Positions 50,251 through 59,402 of a stretch of 64,000 nt of DNA are shown here, in pieces. Position 1 is the stretch's first letter. Each line of letters begins with the position of its first letter. The notes beneath the pieces are model-generated. The model ran no database searches, had not been told where the DNA came from, and saw nothing but the letters and a program-made list of their open reading frames with translations. Origin of the DNA: Siphonodentalium dalli (taxonomy: Eukaryota; Mollusca; Scaphopoda; Gadilida; Siphonodentaliidae); NCBI GenBank assembly GCA_032622095.1, contig CP136066.1, positions 191,324,816 to 191,388,815 on the forward strand, given 5' to 3'. The translations under genes were made by a program, and so were the position numbers.

Positions 50251-50993
50251 ACATACATACACAAACATACACACCCTCATACACATATAAATACATATAT
50301 ATATACATATATATATATAAATATAAGGCTGCTTTCAACCTTAGGTAGATATGACCCAGTACCATCATTAGGCAGACATACAAAAAACTGTAAAACTGCT
50401 CGTGTATACAATGTATAAGATAATGCATTTCCACGGTGTTTTCGCACAACTTCATGAAGCTACAGTCATGGAAATGTTAAATTCACACACAACCTGGTCA
50501 ATTGTGTGTGAATTTATTGTATTTATAATGCTTGTCTACATTTGTGAAACAATTACGCTATGTCACTTTCCAATGTATCAGCATTGTTATATTAATAATT
50601 TTCGAATCATCGCATATCTTTATTTCGCGCTATTTAGTAATAATGGTATATATATGTTAGCTATAGACGAGTCATAAGTTTATGAGGAGTAATATGTCCG
50701 GCTTGACCGATAGTGACTGTTCGATATCACTTTCAATAATGTATTTATGCTCCCGTCGAATTTGTTGACACACGGACGTGGATATTGCAGTTGTATGGAT
50801 CGACGGCATCCGGTGCGGTGGACTCGGCGACTTCTGCAACAGGAATGGTACACCGCTACCCTGGATTCCGTGGGCGGCTGGCCAGCCTACTGTGATGTCG
50901 GAAACGTGCCTGATATTACTCCCAGACGACGCCTTTCTTGTCCACGACGCGATGTGTAGCTACTCTTTGCATTTCATCTGCCAGTGGCCATAG
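21563..50993 (+). CDS. Secreted PAN/apple-like plus C-type lectin domain protein, five-exon gene model
   Basis: Join 21563-21880, 29508-29598, 34237-34338, 42006-42167, 50791-50993: 876 nt, 291 residues plus TAG. What is seen: a hydrophobic leader (residues 10-31), a Cys-containing PAN/apple-like stretch (C61, C71, C83, C91), a short acidic segment, a run of 11 Thr (147-157) and a CTLD (172-291) with long-form pair C172/C181, core cysteines C198/C288 and C264/C280, WIDG (227-230) in the WIGL position and the C-terminal FIC. Donors are GTGAGT, GTGAGT, GTAAGC, GTAAGT. Every acceptor ends in CAG and all phases match across 7.6, 4.6, 7.7 and 8.6 kb introns. Proteins of this design are usually secreted recognition lectins; that role is inferred here. 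N66, N88, N94 and N140 are in N-glycosylation sequons. The start was chosen at the Met just before the leader; upstream Mets at 21488 are possible. 5' UTR exons and extra cassette exons cannot be excluded. Confidence 0.72.
22077..22082 (+). promoter_or_regulatory. Possible intronic polyadenylation signal
   Basis: AATAAA, 71 bp past the stop of the frame that reads through the exon 1 donor. No GT-rich element was checked in detail. Confidence 0.25.
23049..23813 (-). pseudogene. LINE ORF2 C-terminal fragment
   Basis: The frame 23570-23049 contains [18 protein letters not shown] followed by [13 protein letters not shown], the standard C-terminal signature of CR1/L2-like LINEs (LNxLHxRLRxxCSxLN ... 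CxCGxxxEDxxHF). Upstream, to about 23813, another frame reads [20 protein letters not shown], also LINE-like, separated by stops. A 5'-truncated dead copy in intron 1 of the PAN-CTLD gene, opposite in orientation; it abuts the TTAA element at 23818. Confidence 0.8.
23818..25126. mobile_element. Non-autonomous TTAA element, 1.3 kb (piggyBac type)
   Basis: The left end TTAACTCATTGAGTGCC and the reverse complement of the right end (TTAACTCATTGGGTGCC) match, with TTAA at both borders. The right end repeats a GGCGACGAGATATCTCGTCG palindrome twice. The interior has a long G tract (about 24196) and no transposase-like frame; the 93-codon frame at 24553-24834 is unrecognised. Confidence 0.8.
25130..27000. 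other. Intron 1 stretch with little structure
   Basis: Short frames only. A CTACAAGCGAAGCTTTAT-like motif recurs at about 26617, 27020 and 27168 and may be a decayed repeat. Confidence 0.45.
27578..28672. repeat. 557-bp tandem duplication plus third fragment
   Basis: AGAAAGACGGACGCACATTG occurs at 27596 and 28153; the units run to the GGGGTTTCGCAGCTTTGCC/GGGGCTTCGCAGCTTCGAG ends. A third short piece (28610-28672) repeats the CAACGCACGTG.AGACTGT part. Copies differ at many positions, so this is old. Confidence 0.88.
29508..29598 (+). CDS. Exon 2 of PAN-CTLD gene, donor lies inside a 63-bp minisatellite
   Basis: A strong pyrimidine-rich acceptor (TCTTATTTCACAG) precedes 91 nt that are open in the only frame compatible with exon 1 (phase 0) and that end at phase 1, as exon 3 needs. 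It encodes about 30 residues with cysteines at 114 and 132 of the full protein. The last 37 nt and the donor GTGAGT form the first of three 63-bp tandem copies. The exon has no recognisable domain of its own, so its inclusion rests on splice signals and phase. Confidence 0.6.
29557..29750 (+). repeat. 63-bp minisatellite across the exon 2 donor, three copies
   Basis: TTGGTGGACGACGG begins units at 29562, 29625 and 29688. Each unit carries a donor-like site: GTGAGT at 29599 and 29662, GTGAAT at 29725. Only the first gives an open exon; later donors would include an in-frame TGA. Confidence 0.9.
30000..31290. other. Intron 2 stretch, one short duplication
   Basis: AATTCAAAACAGCAGCGTCG occurs at 30765 and 31175 with ATAATTGGTG following in both; otherwise nothing recognised. 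Confidence 0.5.
31296..31371 (-). mobile_element. tRNA-like SINE head
   Basis: On the - strand, TTGTCCAGTGGTTAAGG (box A) and GAGTTCGCAGCC (box B) follow a GGTGCTCC start. The body beyond it is not clearly delimited. It is a different tRNA ancestor from the SINE at 1907. Confidence 0.55.
31990..33347 (+). mobile_element. 5'-truncated LINE insertion with (AACTTG)n tail
   Basis: After the RT C-terminus comes a short 3' UTR and a terminal AATAAACTTGAACTTGAACT repeat at 33324-33347, the kind of microsatellite tail that CR1/L2-like LINEs end with. It lies within intron 2 of the PAN-CTLD gene, in the same orientation. The 5' border is approximate. Confidence 0.75.
31998..33110 (+). pseudogene. Non-LTR retrotransposon RT thumb and C-terminal domain, one in-frame stop
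   Basis: A 260-codon frame followed, after a TGA at 32778-32780 and in the same frame, by about 110 more codons. Recognisable LINE signatures are [22 protein letters not shown], the RLPIETGSW segment and a CNKCG ... [11 protein letters not shown] zinc-binding-like tail, all typical of CR1/L2/jockey-like ORF2 C-termini. The catalytic YADD part is absent, so this is a 5'-truncated copy as LINEs usually leave. The single stop makes it fairly young. Codons before about 32110 do not match the family and may be flanking DNA. Confidence 0.85.
34237..34338 (+). CDS. Exon 3 of PAN-CTLD gene: Thr-rich linker
   Basis: The acceptor TATTTTAACAG is followed by 102 nt (phase 1 to phase 1), then GTAAGC. It encodes an N-glycosylation site (NET), one Cys, eleven consecutive Thr written with mixed ACC/ACG/ACT codons, then a short tail with one Cys. 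Thr-rich stalks of this kind are typical O-glycosylated spacers in front of a CTLD. Mixed codons argue that the run is kept as protein and is not a simple microsatellite. Confidence 0.75.
34664..34715. repeat. (TTTG)n microsatellite
   Basis: TTTGTTTGTTAGTTTGTGTG-like run. Confidence 0.85.
34778..35003. repeat. 23-26-bp minisatellite, nine copies
   Basis: GTAAGCATCTGTTTGGAATA plus CATAGT-type linkers, repeated head to tail. It lies about 440 bp past exon 3, inside intron 3. Every unit starts with a donor-like GTAAGC. Confidence 0.95.
36140..37465. repeat. Direct repeat, 911 bp apart (36140-36510 and 37051-37465)
   Basis: CTTCCCGGATCAAAAACCTA to TAGTGATC.AGGGTCCACTT in both; the second copy has an extra 40 bp. 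Between them, at about 36545-36720, the - strand resembles a LINE 3' UTR ending AATAAACGATCACTCA. Confidence 0.85.
36545..36720 (-). mobile_element. LINE 3' UTR-like fragment
   Basis: The - strand reads GGGGCGGCGTTAAGACGGCC ... TGTACAAATAAACGATCACT, like the 3' end at 10527-10640 with its paired GACGGCC/GGCCA motifs and AATAAA near the terminus. Confidence 0.5.
37470..39080. other. Intron 3 stretch with nothing recognised
   Basis: Plain AT-rich sequence inside intron 3; short frames only, no repeat borders seen. Confidence 0.5.
39086..39180. repeat. Hairpin
   Basis: GAGTTTCAATGCTTATATAT and its near complement ATATATAAGTTCATTGAAAC are separated by a short loop around CATTATA; GCCGCC/GGCGGC pairs at the base. 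Confidence 0.85.
39390..41796. mobile_element. 2.4-kb palindromic (foldback) element
   Basis: Left arm 39390-40330 and right arm 40859-41796 are reverse complements with scattered differences; the spacer 40331-40858 holds no notable frame. Each outer end is itself a hairpin: CTCGTTGTTCCAGGAGTGGT pairs with ACCACTCCTGGAACAATGAG (39499-39530). Borders are GTGGCAC / GTGCCAC. No transposase was found. It lies in intron 3, 210 bp before the CTLD exon 4. Confidence 0.85.
41793..41857. repeat. Third fragment of the palindrome arm
   Basis: CACAATATCAAAGAAGTTTA and GTGCATGGTGACACC repeat arm sequence from 41087-41143 just outside the right end; the joint shares CCACAATA. Confidence 0.8.
42006..42167 (+). 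CDS. Exon 4 of PAN-CTLD gene: N-terminal half of the C-type lectin domain
   Basis: The acceptor CTTCATGCAG and donor GTAAGT bound 162 nt, phase 1 on both sides. It encodes the opening of a long-form CTLD: C-x8-C, then a segment ending in SDAKAQC and the HLVEI core strand, as in standard lectin domains. From the V187 codon (42053) onward the exon and its donor are part of a 1,691-bp tandem duplication, whose second copy lies at 43744. Confidence 0.85.
43150..43425. mobile_element. MITE with GTGAGCGATAAGC inverted repeats (also at 44841-45116)
   Basis: AAATCGTGAGCGATAAGCAA and, inverted at the other end, GTGAGTGTGTTGCTTATTTC-like sequence. The same family is at 55628-55905; half an element is at about 7690-7740. 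Confidence 0.6.
43744..43858 (+). pseudogene. Truncated duplicate of CTLD exon 4
   Basis: This is an exact-looking copy of the exon 4 sequence from residue 187 to the donor GTAAGT, brought by the 1,691-bp tandem duplication. It lacks the first 47 nt and the acceptor; the sequence in front comes from the far end of the first unit and shows no pyrimidine tract with an in-phase AG. It therefore looks unusable as an exon and sits inside intron 4. Confidence 0.85.
45405..45645. repeat. Cluster of TTGCGCTTAAGCGCAA palindromes
   Basis: At least seven half or full copies of ATTGCGCTTAA / TTAAGCGCAAT in both directions, at the end of the tandem duplication. A related AATATTGCGTTTTAGCGCAA lies at 43558. 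Confidence 0.85.
45744..45900. repeat. About 50-bp tandem repeat, four copies
   Basis: TATCATTAAACCTCACAT with TTGGTTATGTAGATGGAG repeated. Confidence 0.85.
46150..47200. repeat. About 326-bp satellite, three diverged copies
   Basis: GGGCCGGGATTAG at 46418 and 46744, with a relic near 47043; each unit also has TATAAAATGGGGGGG and ATTATCTCTATCTCTATAA. Frames here are not conserved. Confidence 0.82.
47455..47865. repeat. Direct repeat of about 80 bp, 329 bp apart
   Basis: AACATAGGATTTCCCATTAA and ATCGATTTATGTCRATA..A at 47460 and 47797; the spacing is like the satellite upstream. Confidence 0.75.
48119..48282. repeat. 160-bp foldback hairpin
   Basis: The arms 48119-48194 and 48207-48282 pair: ATCTTTTATCGA with TCGATAAAAGAT, GTTGCGGACGGCGCAA with TTGCGCCATCCGCAAC, and TATATTTCGC with GCGAAATATA, around a CGAGCTACGCTC loop. 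A MITE-like structure without recognised target duplication. Confidence 0.88.
48290..49780. other. Intron 4 stretch with nothing recognised
   Basis: Only short frames and a small GTTCAGCAGGAACGCATGG-type duplication near 48420-48470. Confidence 0.5.
49785..49990. mobile_element. Diverged remnant of the TTAA MITE family
   Basis: Begins TTAACCCTTTCATGCGG and then shows degraded versions of the family hairpin (CCAGTGCATTCTTTTATATG and TATATAAGAGAATACGTTGG). No matching right end was found. Confidence 0.6.
49990..50400 (-). mobile_element. LINE/SINE 3' end remnant
   Basis: The - strand ends GGCTTTGCAATAAACAATCA, an AATAAA-like end with ATCAATC tail, like that at 42306. It is interrupted by the TA-rich microsatellite. 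Confidence 0.45.
50189..50330. repeat. (AC)n/(AT)n microsatellite
   Basis: ACACACACAC then long alternating AT; it gives spurious Tyr/Ile frames on the - strand. Confidence 0.95.
50791..50993 (+). CDS. Exon 5 of PAN-CTLD gene: C-terminal half of the C-type lectin domain
   Basis: The acceptor GATATTGCAG precedes 203 nt that complete the CTLD: WIDG (WIGL position), an extra C233/C240 pair, WAAGQPT in the long-loop position, ETC, AMC and the terminal FIC, then TAG. The usual calcium/sugar motif (EPN or QPD) reads QPT and the WND position reads VHD, so classic calcium-dependent sugar binding is doubtful. No AATAAA is seen between the stop and 51500; the first downstream one is inside the MITE at 51502-51900. 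Confidence 0.85.
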
Positions 50994-51501
50994 GTGGGAC
51001 CAGATGACGTTTTTTTTTCGCCGTGATATGTTTCTCAGTCAAAAGTCAAAAACTCCTGATATTTCAAAATGAATTTTCTCGAAATCTGTCTGTAATTTCT
51101 CTTTGAAATTTCATACAAGGACGGTGGCATAATATTTAAGAAGTGTGAACTGATTGGAAACTTTAAACCATTTACTATAATTTGTGGCAATACAATTATT
51201 TAACATGTCTATGTTTTCCTGTACCCAGAATATCAGTAAATTATAACTGTTTCGGACGAGCAGTTGGTAATTGGAGGTCAACGAAAACGACAACGAAAAC
51301 CAGTCGAGAGCTGATGGAATTCCATTTTTTTTCAGTGGATGTTTTTTCTCGCCAAAAAATGGACTCACACCGTGATTTGTATTATACAGGAACACATTGT
51401 AAAAAACGTTGAAATTGCGACCCCCCTTTACACGATTAACAATATAATTTATTGTGGTCCAGTGTTTAAGTCTGAATAGCTAGAGTAGCCATGATTTGTC
51501 T

Positions 51502-51900
51502 TTAACCCTTTACCCAACAAACCGGCCAAAACCGGCCAAATAAAGCTTCAACAGCCTAAAATATCTTCGGTCTGTCTCAATAGAACCATACAAATACGGA
51601 TATCATTGGAATCGGCTCCTTGACCACATTGTGATAGTTACAGTTATACCCTGTGCCAATGCATTCTCTTATATATGCGAGTCGACCATAGGTCGCCTCG
51701 CATATATAAGAGAATGCATTGGCCTAAAAAAAACTTTTTTTAACACTTTTTACAATTTTTTCTTACATTCTTTAACAATTTTATAATTTTTAATGTGTTA
51801 AGCCAATGCATTCTCTTATATATGCGAGGCGACCTATGGTCGACTCGCATATATAAGAGAATGCATTGGCACAGGGCCGTTCTGTTGGCTAAAGGGTTAA
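51502..51900. mobile_element. TTAA-flanked MITE (piggyBac type), copy 2
   Basis: Same element as at 3281-3678 with few differences, flanked by TTAA. One base in the right terminal repeat differs (GGCTAAAGGG). It lies about 500 bp past the CTLD stop codon and contains the nearest downstream AATAAA (about 51538). Confidence 0.88.
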
Positions 51901-52109
51901 ATATTGATTTGGAAAACAATTACATGGTATTGGAAAACAATCCGTGATTGGTATCTCAGCGACCTCCCATCCACCCGGACTCCCATCCACCCGGACCTTC
52001 TGGAATGTTGTCACGACCCCGTGGCTCTAAAATATTTGGCGGGCGTCAATAAATACAGGTATTGCGTTGGGAGGTTATCCACAACCATGGAAGATCTTAC
52101 ATTATGACA

Positions 52110-55100
52110 GCGTGGCTCGTGATTCTGTTCAACTGCTTCCTTACTGTATGGTCTGAAAATCCATGAGTAATATATTACATATATTGGATCGTGGTTGGTT
52201 CATAAGTTGATAATTAATTACATTTCATGTATGACAGTATTATAGTAGCTATGACGGCTATTTCCACACATATGTGATTGTGGGAGGAGCTTGTGGTTGC
52301 TAGGAGACGAGACTTCTGCAGAAATGTTGCAGTGGCTGTTTCTAGGTTAGGGTGGATACACGCTCCTATGTAATTTTTGTATGTAAAACCCATGTATTTG
52401 ACATGGTCACGCCAATCATTGATAGCATCAACAGGCCATATATACCGGTGAAATAGTACAAAGCGGTTGTCAAACTGACAGCTATCGGGTAATGTTAGGC
52501 CAGTCAAAAACATGTTACCGAAATGAATAACGTTGTTCTGATATATAGCACTTTGTTGGTGAATGAAGCGTCACTTGAACAACATGTGTTGGGTGATGGC
52601 GGAAACTTGAGAAAGTCGAGGATATGCAAGCAACTTTGTAGAGGAAGTTCGTGAAGAAGATGTGGACACTTTTGTGAACAATTTCAGGTAATTTATTGGC
52701 TTGATTTTGTTTTCTTTTCATACTATTTCATATTATTTTCTTTTTATTTAAACGTCTGGTCATGTACTTGATGCGGTATTTTCAAAATAATTTCAAAATC
52801 CCAGGGGTCCTGATATGGCATGTTTTGAATGTTGATCTAATTACGAACCAGGACACCCACTATCATAACATTTTATCTCTGATTAACCATTCAATGTAAA
52901 CTGACACTCGACACATATTTAAGGATTTTCAACATAATACATATATGATGTTTAAAACATTCCTATATTTAAAGACCATTTAAATCCAAACTATGATCGA
53001 CAATTGTCAAAACTTTCGGTGTTAAAACAACACATTTAACACTAACTGTTGGCTGAAATTTAAAACTGCATGACAACTGCCGTTGTTTGGTGTATTATAT
53101 TTTAAAGTGTTCATGTTGAAAATTTGACAATTTTTTCTTAGTGAGAAAGGGGTCGCGAAAAAAATCCAGAATACAAGGTCCGAGTGGGTGAGGTCTAATC
53201 TCACAATCGCAGAATTTTTACTGATGCCATGTAATATTTTTCCAAATCCACGTTTAAAGACAAATTATGTAAACCAACATGAATCCATTAATCGTTCATG
53301 CTTATAAACTAGACCCAAATAGATCATTACTCAAGGGACGTGAATTTGCCTTTGTCGCATTCAGAACAAAACTTGCGTTCCGGGGATTGTGGGTTGCAAA
53401 AATTGAAAAATTAAAAAAATCAAAATTTTATCCCGGTTTTTCGAGGCCTGTTTAAGACAGATCGCACTTCCAAACACATTTCATGTTGTCACGCCCCTGT
53501 CCACGCGTACTAATTTGTATATACTGATGTGACGATTTGACTATTTGTTATCTTAATTTCATTTGAGTATGTCGTCCTCATGTCTGGACTCATGTTATCC
53601 GTGGTTGGACCATACATAACGAATCAAGACATAATTTGGAGGTACGCCTTGACTTCACACGCCAAACTGCGAATCACCTTGCGATAAATCTCAGTAAGGG
53701 CATCGGGTCAGTGGTGGCATTAATATGGAGATAAGACAGCCGGCTATTTTAACAGAACGTCCATCATATGGGTTATCGCGCGGGCAATAATTTGAAGCGG
53801 CCTGGCGAGTTAACGGTTCTCTGTATATTCAGACTTAATTGCAGCTTGAATCAGTGTGGTCAAACACATGCGTAATGATCGTGTTGTCAGTTGACAAATA
53901 TTAAACGACATGTAAGTCCCGGGTAGAACGCCACATACACGATATATACAGATATTAAAGTCAATAAGAAATTGTGCCTTCTGTTCACGTATAAGTGTTC
54001 AACAAATCCATAACATGATAACAATGTCATGTATGAATTTCAAACATCATTGCACATATCGACATTTCAGCACATTATTTTTCGGCATAACAAAATAGTC
54101 AACTTAACACTCAAAGAGGGTGGATATTAAAACTAGGATGCGTTCTGTGTGGCTGATGAGTGCGAATTGCGGAAATATCCACCGTCACCATACTGCACAA
54201 CAGAAAGCTTCACCCGTTCTACTTTTTTATGAGTGGATGATTTATCGCCCGCGAAAAAATCGTTTTCCCATTTGTGAATTTTCTCTCAAATTGAGGATAA
54301 ATATCGGAAATCGGGACTTACTGGAATCAGAATGAATAAAACGAATAGTTCCAATAGGAATGATACCTAAAAAATTCACATACATCCCTTGAATGACTTT
54401 AATAAATTAATATGCAATTTGAAACAGCAAACATTAAATAAACAACACCTCGGAATTCGAAAATATCCTTCGATCCTAGTCAACTCACAGGCTATACTTG
54501 AAAACACGGGTTGATTATGATATTACAATTTCCGATGGCGTGCCCTTCCATACGTGTACGTGTGGTAGAATGAATGTTGCACGTAATATGTGGCAGAATT
54601 AACGTAGCACCTTTAAAAGTTATATTTAGAAAAAGCACATGGAACTTTGTTTACATTTATTAACTATTAAGTATTAACCAATAAAAACTACACACCTGAC
54701 AAAATTTAGTAAACCGCTTTTCAATTGGTCCTTTTTTCCCGCGTTTTGTTGTTACGTCACAACCTCGTTATCGGAGTTCGATCTCTTTCTCAAACCCCCC
54801 TCGTAGCGAAAGGGTCGCAAATATATTTGGCTTGTTTAGCCATCATTTTTTTTCATTAATGTCTTAAGTAATATTGGAAGGCCAATACAGATAGTTGGGA
54901 GTGTCTTTTGTCTCACCGGCAAGAGGAATTCCGAAGATCTGTAGAAGCTAGTCACGTGTATACATGTAGCACGACATTTGTACAGCGCTGTATACCTATA
55001 TCATCCCATATATATATATAAAGACATTTTAAGGTGAGACCTTTCCATTATTCACCTCCAATCCTCATGGCGAAGAAATTAGATAATTATATACACATGT

Positions 55101-55620
55101 TTCTCGGACTCATACAATTATTTGACTGTCGTGTATACACATGCATACCAAAAATATATATGCATATAACGATTTCCCCGAGAAAGGAATCCCTGCGACA
55201 TATGTACTATTTATTATTATAGGAATTTCCAATAACTTCTAAGTGGCCATTTTCATTGAACAATATTTGAATAATAACGCATGCGCATTCTGTACTTTTT
55301 GTACTTCGTGTATATGTCACATATCGCAGATGGACAATTGATAAACAGAGATATGGACAGACTGAAAACATTACTTGCGTCCAGAATAGACTGCCGGAAG
55401 TAATGAATGCAGATAAATTAAGTATTTAAAATGTCTTTCGATTTTAAGTAAAATGCGCTTCGTGTGGCACTGGCAATTCAAGATACGGTAAGCGTTGGCG
55501 ATAGGTATTGCTGGTAAAATATTCACATCATTAAAACCGCAATAAACAGAAAGATTATTAAAATATAGACAGATTGTGTTCTTATACTAATAATAAATTT
55601 CGTGTAAATATCACGTTATT
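52110..55620. other. Stretch with no recognised gene
   Basis: AT-rich DNA with only short frames. A Glu/Asp-rich open stretch ending AATTTCAG|GTAATT near 52687 could be an exon tail but has no partner. I see no domain, satellite or element border. Confidence 0.5.
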
Positions 55621-55627
55621 GTAGTTC

Positions 55628-55905
55628 GTACGCTGTGTTATTTAAGCAAACAGTATGTAAATAGTGAGCGATAAGCAAAACACTCAACGCCGGGGATACC
55701 CCAATAATTGAACTTTGGTTGAAACTGATAGCATGTTGTTTACAACATACCAGTATAGCCCTCGCAATAATCTTTGCTACTCAATATTTCGGTGTATAAT
55801 GGGTCACTGTGAACCAATCTCTCAAAAATATCGCCTCTGTGTTGAGTGGTTTGCTTATCGCACACTCTGTGCGTGCTGTATCTAAACAAACGCTCGGCTC
55901 ACATA
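55628..55905. mobile_element. MITE with GCGATAAGCAAAACACTCAA inverted repeats
   Basis: The left arm around 55662 (GTGAGCGATAAGCAAAACAC) and the right arm around 55838 (GTGTTGAGTGGTTTGCTTAT) are inverted; the outer parts AAGCAAACAGTATG and CAAACGCTCGG also match. Borders are approximate. Confidence 0.68.
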
Positions 55906-55909
55906 CTGT

Positions 55910-58900
55910 GTTTTCTTATGGATAATATCTCATTTATACTATAATTACACTATACTTTAGTATATTCTTGAGGAATTTTTCATAATTCGGTAACTTGAAT
56001 TTTAAATTATAACATACAATGAACGCCATCCGTACCTTTACGCTGGTCATTGTGAAGATATGAAACTATCTACTGTGATTAATTCTGACGTTTTCTGGAT
56101 TAATCGGGAAAACGATGTGGCAAGTATGCTCCCCATTACATATAGTGGCATATATATACTGTAACATCTGCTCACACAGTCGGTGAATGTGATTATTAGT
56201 ACTATTGCTGAACGTGAATACGTTTTTCCTGTTATTGTTTGAACTGCATTATAAATTGTGACAAATGTAAAGCATTTGCATGCAATGTGATTATTGTTGA
56301 TTGATAGACAAATTATTGACTTAATATTTGTACTTTATGGATATTGATTTATAATTTGTTTATACTTTGACAAAATGTGCCTTATTCTTAAGATTTATTG
56401 TAGACCATGGAAATATGTTTTAAATCAAACATTATCAAACATTGACTAATGTGTATAATTTGCAGAAGTGTAAGATATTTTCAAATGTGTATGTCCATTG
56501 TTATATGAACAGGACATTATTGATTTTGTTACCAAAGTATAACTGATTCACTGGTTGAGAATATTGCACTTGAACAAACTTCGAACATTGCATGCTATAT
56601 TTTGAGAGAGAACGAGAGAGAGAGGGGAGAGAGAGTAGTTGGGCGCGAAGCGCCCGGGATGGTCGAAAAGATCGAATGATCTTCTTCAGCTCAGGATGTG
56701 TTGTTTTGAAGTTGTCTTGAATATAGCATGACCGCGGCAAAGTTTGATGGGGGTAGACCCCACGAGCTTTAATACGGGGCCTGTGGGTGCCCGATGTGTG
56801 CCTTTGAGTTGGTGTGTTGTTGTGGTTGCTGATCGAGCCGTATTGGTGCACTTAAATGAAGAACGGGTCCCGTGTCAAGGTTCAAATGGTGTTAGTTGTG
56901 TTAGTTTAACTCGAGTTACCAGCGTCAGAAATTTTAAGGATATAAACTTATGGCAAGACTATGTTCCTTTAACAATATTAGCTTATCTGTTCATTTTGAT
57001 TATATGCCTGTTGTCAATGGTATGTCACTCTCCAAACAAGTGTTTGCGTATCTGCTTTTGATAAGGTTGGGAATTTTATATATGCTCATATATGTTATTT
57101 TGCGATATTATGAAGTAAAATCTACTTTTTATAATATAGCAGCACATAATGCAAAGATTACGCTCAGAAGTGGCAGACCATGTGTTTAAAGACAATTGAT
57201 TCCATTATATTGGATAGTATAATTATTTAGGGCTTAATATGCGTTATCATGTTGCCAGTCTGGAGGTGAGTTTCGTCTCCATACCTTTTATGTTAATGGC
57301 TGGTGGATACTTAGTTGTTCCGCAGCAGGTGTGAGCACACGAATTAACGAACGAACACGTGGCGAAGATGTTGAACATTTGTTGAAAAAATAATAAACAC
57401 GTCACAATGTTTATTAAGTGCGTCTGGAAAATACACACGGGTGGGTCATTAATTGCGAGTAGTTTCGGTGGTTGAACTGATTGCACTACATTAAACCGTG
57501 AATTTTGTGGTGATGGTTTATCATAAAAGTAAGAACGTTTCAACAAATAGCAGCGTTATACAGATCACATATAACTAATACGCTACATTTAACACAAGTT
57601 ATAACAAGTTGCTACAGATAATTGCATGAAATTATGTCACTGCCTAAAATATGGTTACATCAACATGATATTTGTTAAGAATGGAGAGGTCACTCTATAT
57701 ATATTCTCCCGCTTTCAATAGAAGTATCACATGGTTGTGGATGAACACTGGTGGCATTACAGTTTTTGTGTTCGGCATGGTGCACTACTTCTAGATATGT
57801 TAATGTTATATATAGACAGTTATACACAATTACAAATGATGCACCACAGGTGGTGTACAGCAATGGAAAATATGTAATGACATTTATTATTTGATCTGTA
57901 TCATAAATTGTATTACAAAGTATGAATATTTTGGTAATAAATATTTGCTTTGTATTTTAATGCTACTGACGGTGTAAGTAATCTAAATTACTATATGTTG
58001 ACTGTATATTGGAATATTAATATCTGCATTGTATTACAAAAGAAACTGGTGCAGATACTTGGAACTGGCTACGAGTAGGACAATAACACATATTTAAACG
58101 ATGAAATGACAATTATTCCAGACATTATAAACTATAAACAATATAAATAGTACCGCCCATGTATCCAGTTTTCGCCGCATTGTCCACCCCAATGTATACT
58201 CTCTTGCTAAATATGTATTATCTATACAAGTGTACATGCATGCTTTTAAAACATTTATACATAATTGTACGATGCGATGGCAACCATATACCATGAATGT
58301 TCTGCTGTGACTGACTTAATGTACATAACCATTGGTGTATTCTTTCCTATGTCATTATGCATTTGTATCGCCATATTTTGTATACATTTATTCTAAGCGC
58401 TCCGTTATATGGAGGAAATATAATATAGGCCCTGCAAGTACAGGGTTCTGTAGCCAGGAACTATTTGATCCGACCAGTGTCTTCTTTCTAAACAGAGAAA
58501 GCCCGGTGACTTATCACTGTCTGGCAGCCCAGACTACACATGCTAGGATTATTGTATCAATGAGTGTTTATATATAAACAACAAGTGGTTATCATTCTAG
58601 ATTGATCCTGTTTCATATCTGCTTTGATTCAAACAGAATACGACCAATTAAAATATTGACTTCTTAAAATGAAGACTATCTTCATAAATTATTTGCAATA
58701 TGGTTGTATGGCGTGAAGCTCAGTATTAATACACCTTTAATTAGAAACAATATTAAAATTATCTACTTTGAAAACAACATGTTGATTATTATATAAGCAT
58801 ATAATTGTGTTAAAACTGTATGTTGAGTGTCGTTATGATTCTTAAATAAAATCGAATTTTTGAAATCGTCATGGTTTCAGTGACCCGTCAATGTTGGAGT

Positions 58901-59360
58901 ATCCGATACTCTCCAATACCTTTATAAGCAATCAACAGCATGTGTATTGCATTTATTGGCGTATAACATTTTAAGTGGACGAACAACATACGACGTAATT
59001 GAATTTACCAATTGAAATCTTAACAAACATATTGTTTGTCAACTTATAATTGAATTGCTTATAATTAATCAGTAATTTTAAGTTATTAGAAAGATGTTTT
59101 ATCAAATGCTTTTGTAGTGAAACAGCAGTTTCCGTTGTGGCAAAACCGAGTGTGAACAATCAGATGGTATTTTATTGGGATATGTTACCTAACCGCTATA
59201 TATTGATATGTAACACCATTAAAGCATGTTGTGCGATTGCCGTTTGGTCTTGGATTCAAGGCCCGAATTAAGGAAAACTTAAAATCGGAGTCGAACAGAA
59301 TGTTTGCAATTGTTTGTTCGGTAAACTCTTTTTGGAACGTTCTCGGTGTATCGGCTTGTT
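55910..59360. other. Stretch with no recognised gene
   Basis: Contains a GAGAGAGA microsatellite (56602-56636), a GGGCGCGAAGCGCCC palindrome (56641-56655) and unremarkable AT-rich sequence. The 105-codon frame at 56744 and its antisense partner are unrecognised and probably chance. Confidence 0.5.
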
Positions 59361-59402
59361 GTGTCTATTGGGTGCTGGTTACGATTTTTATAATCGTCTT
59401 CA

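Noticed and set aside
52214-52513. - strand 99-codon frame
   Set aside because: No recognised motif, no start context and no neighbouring exons.
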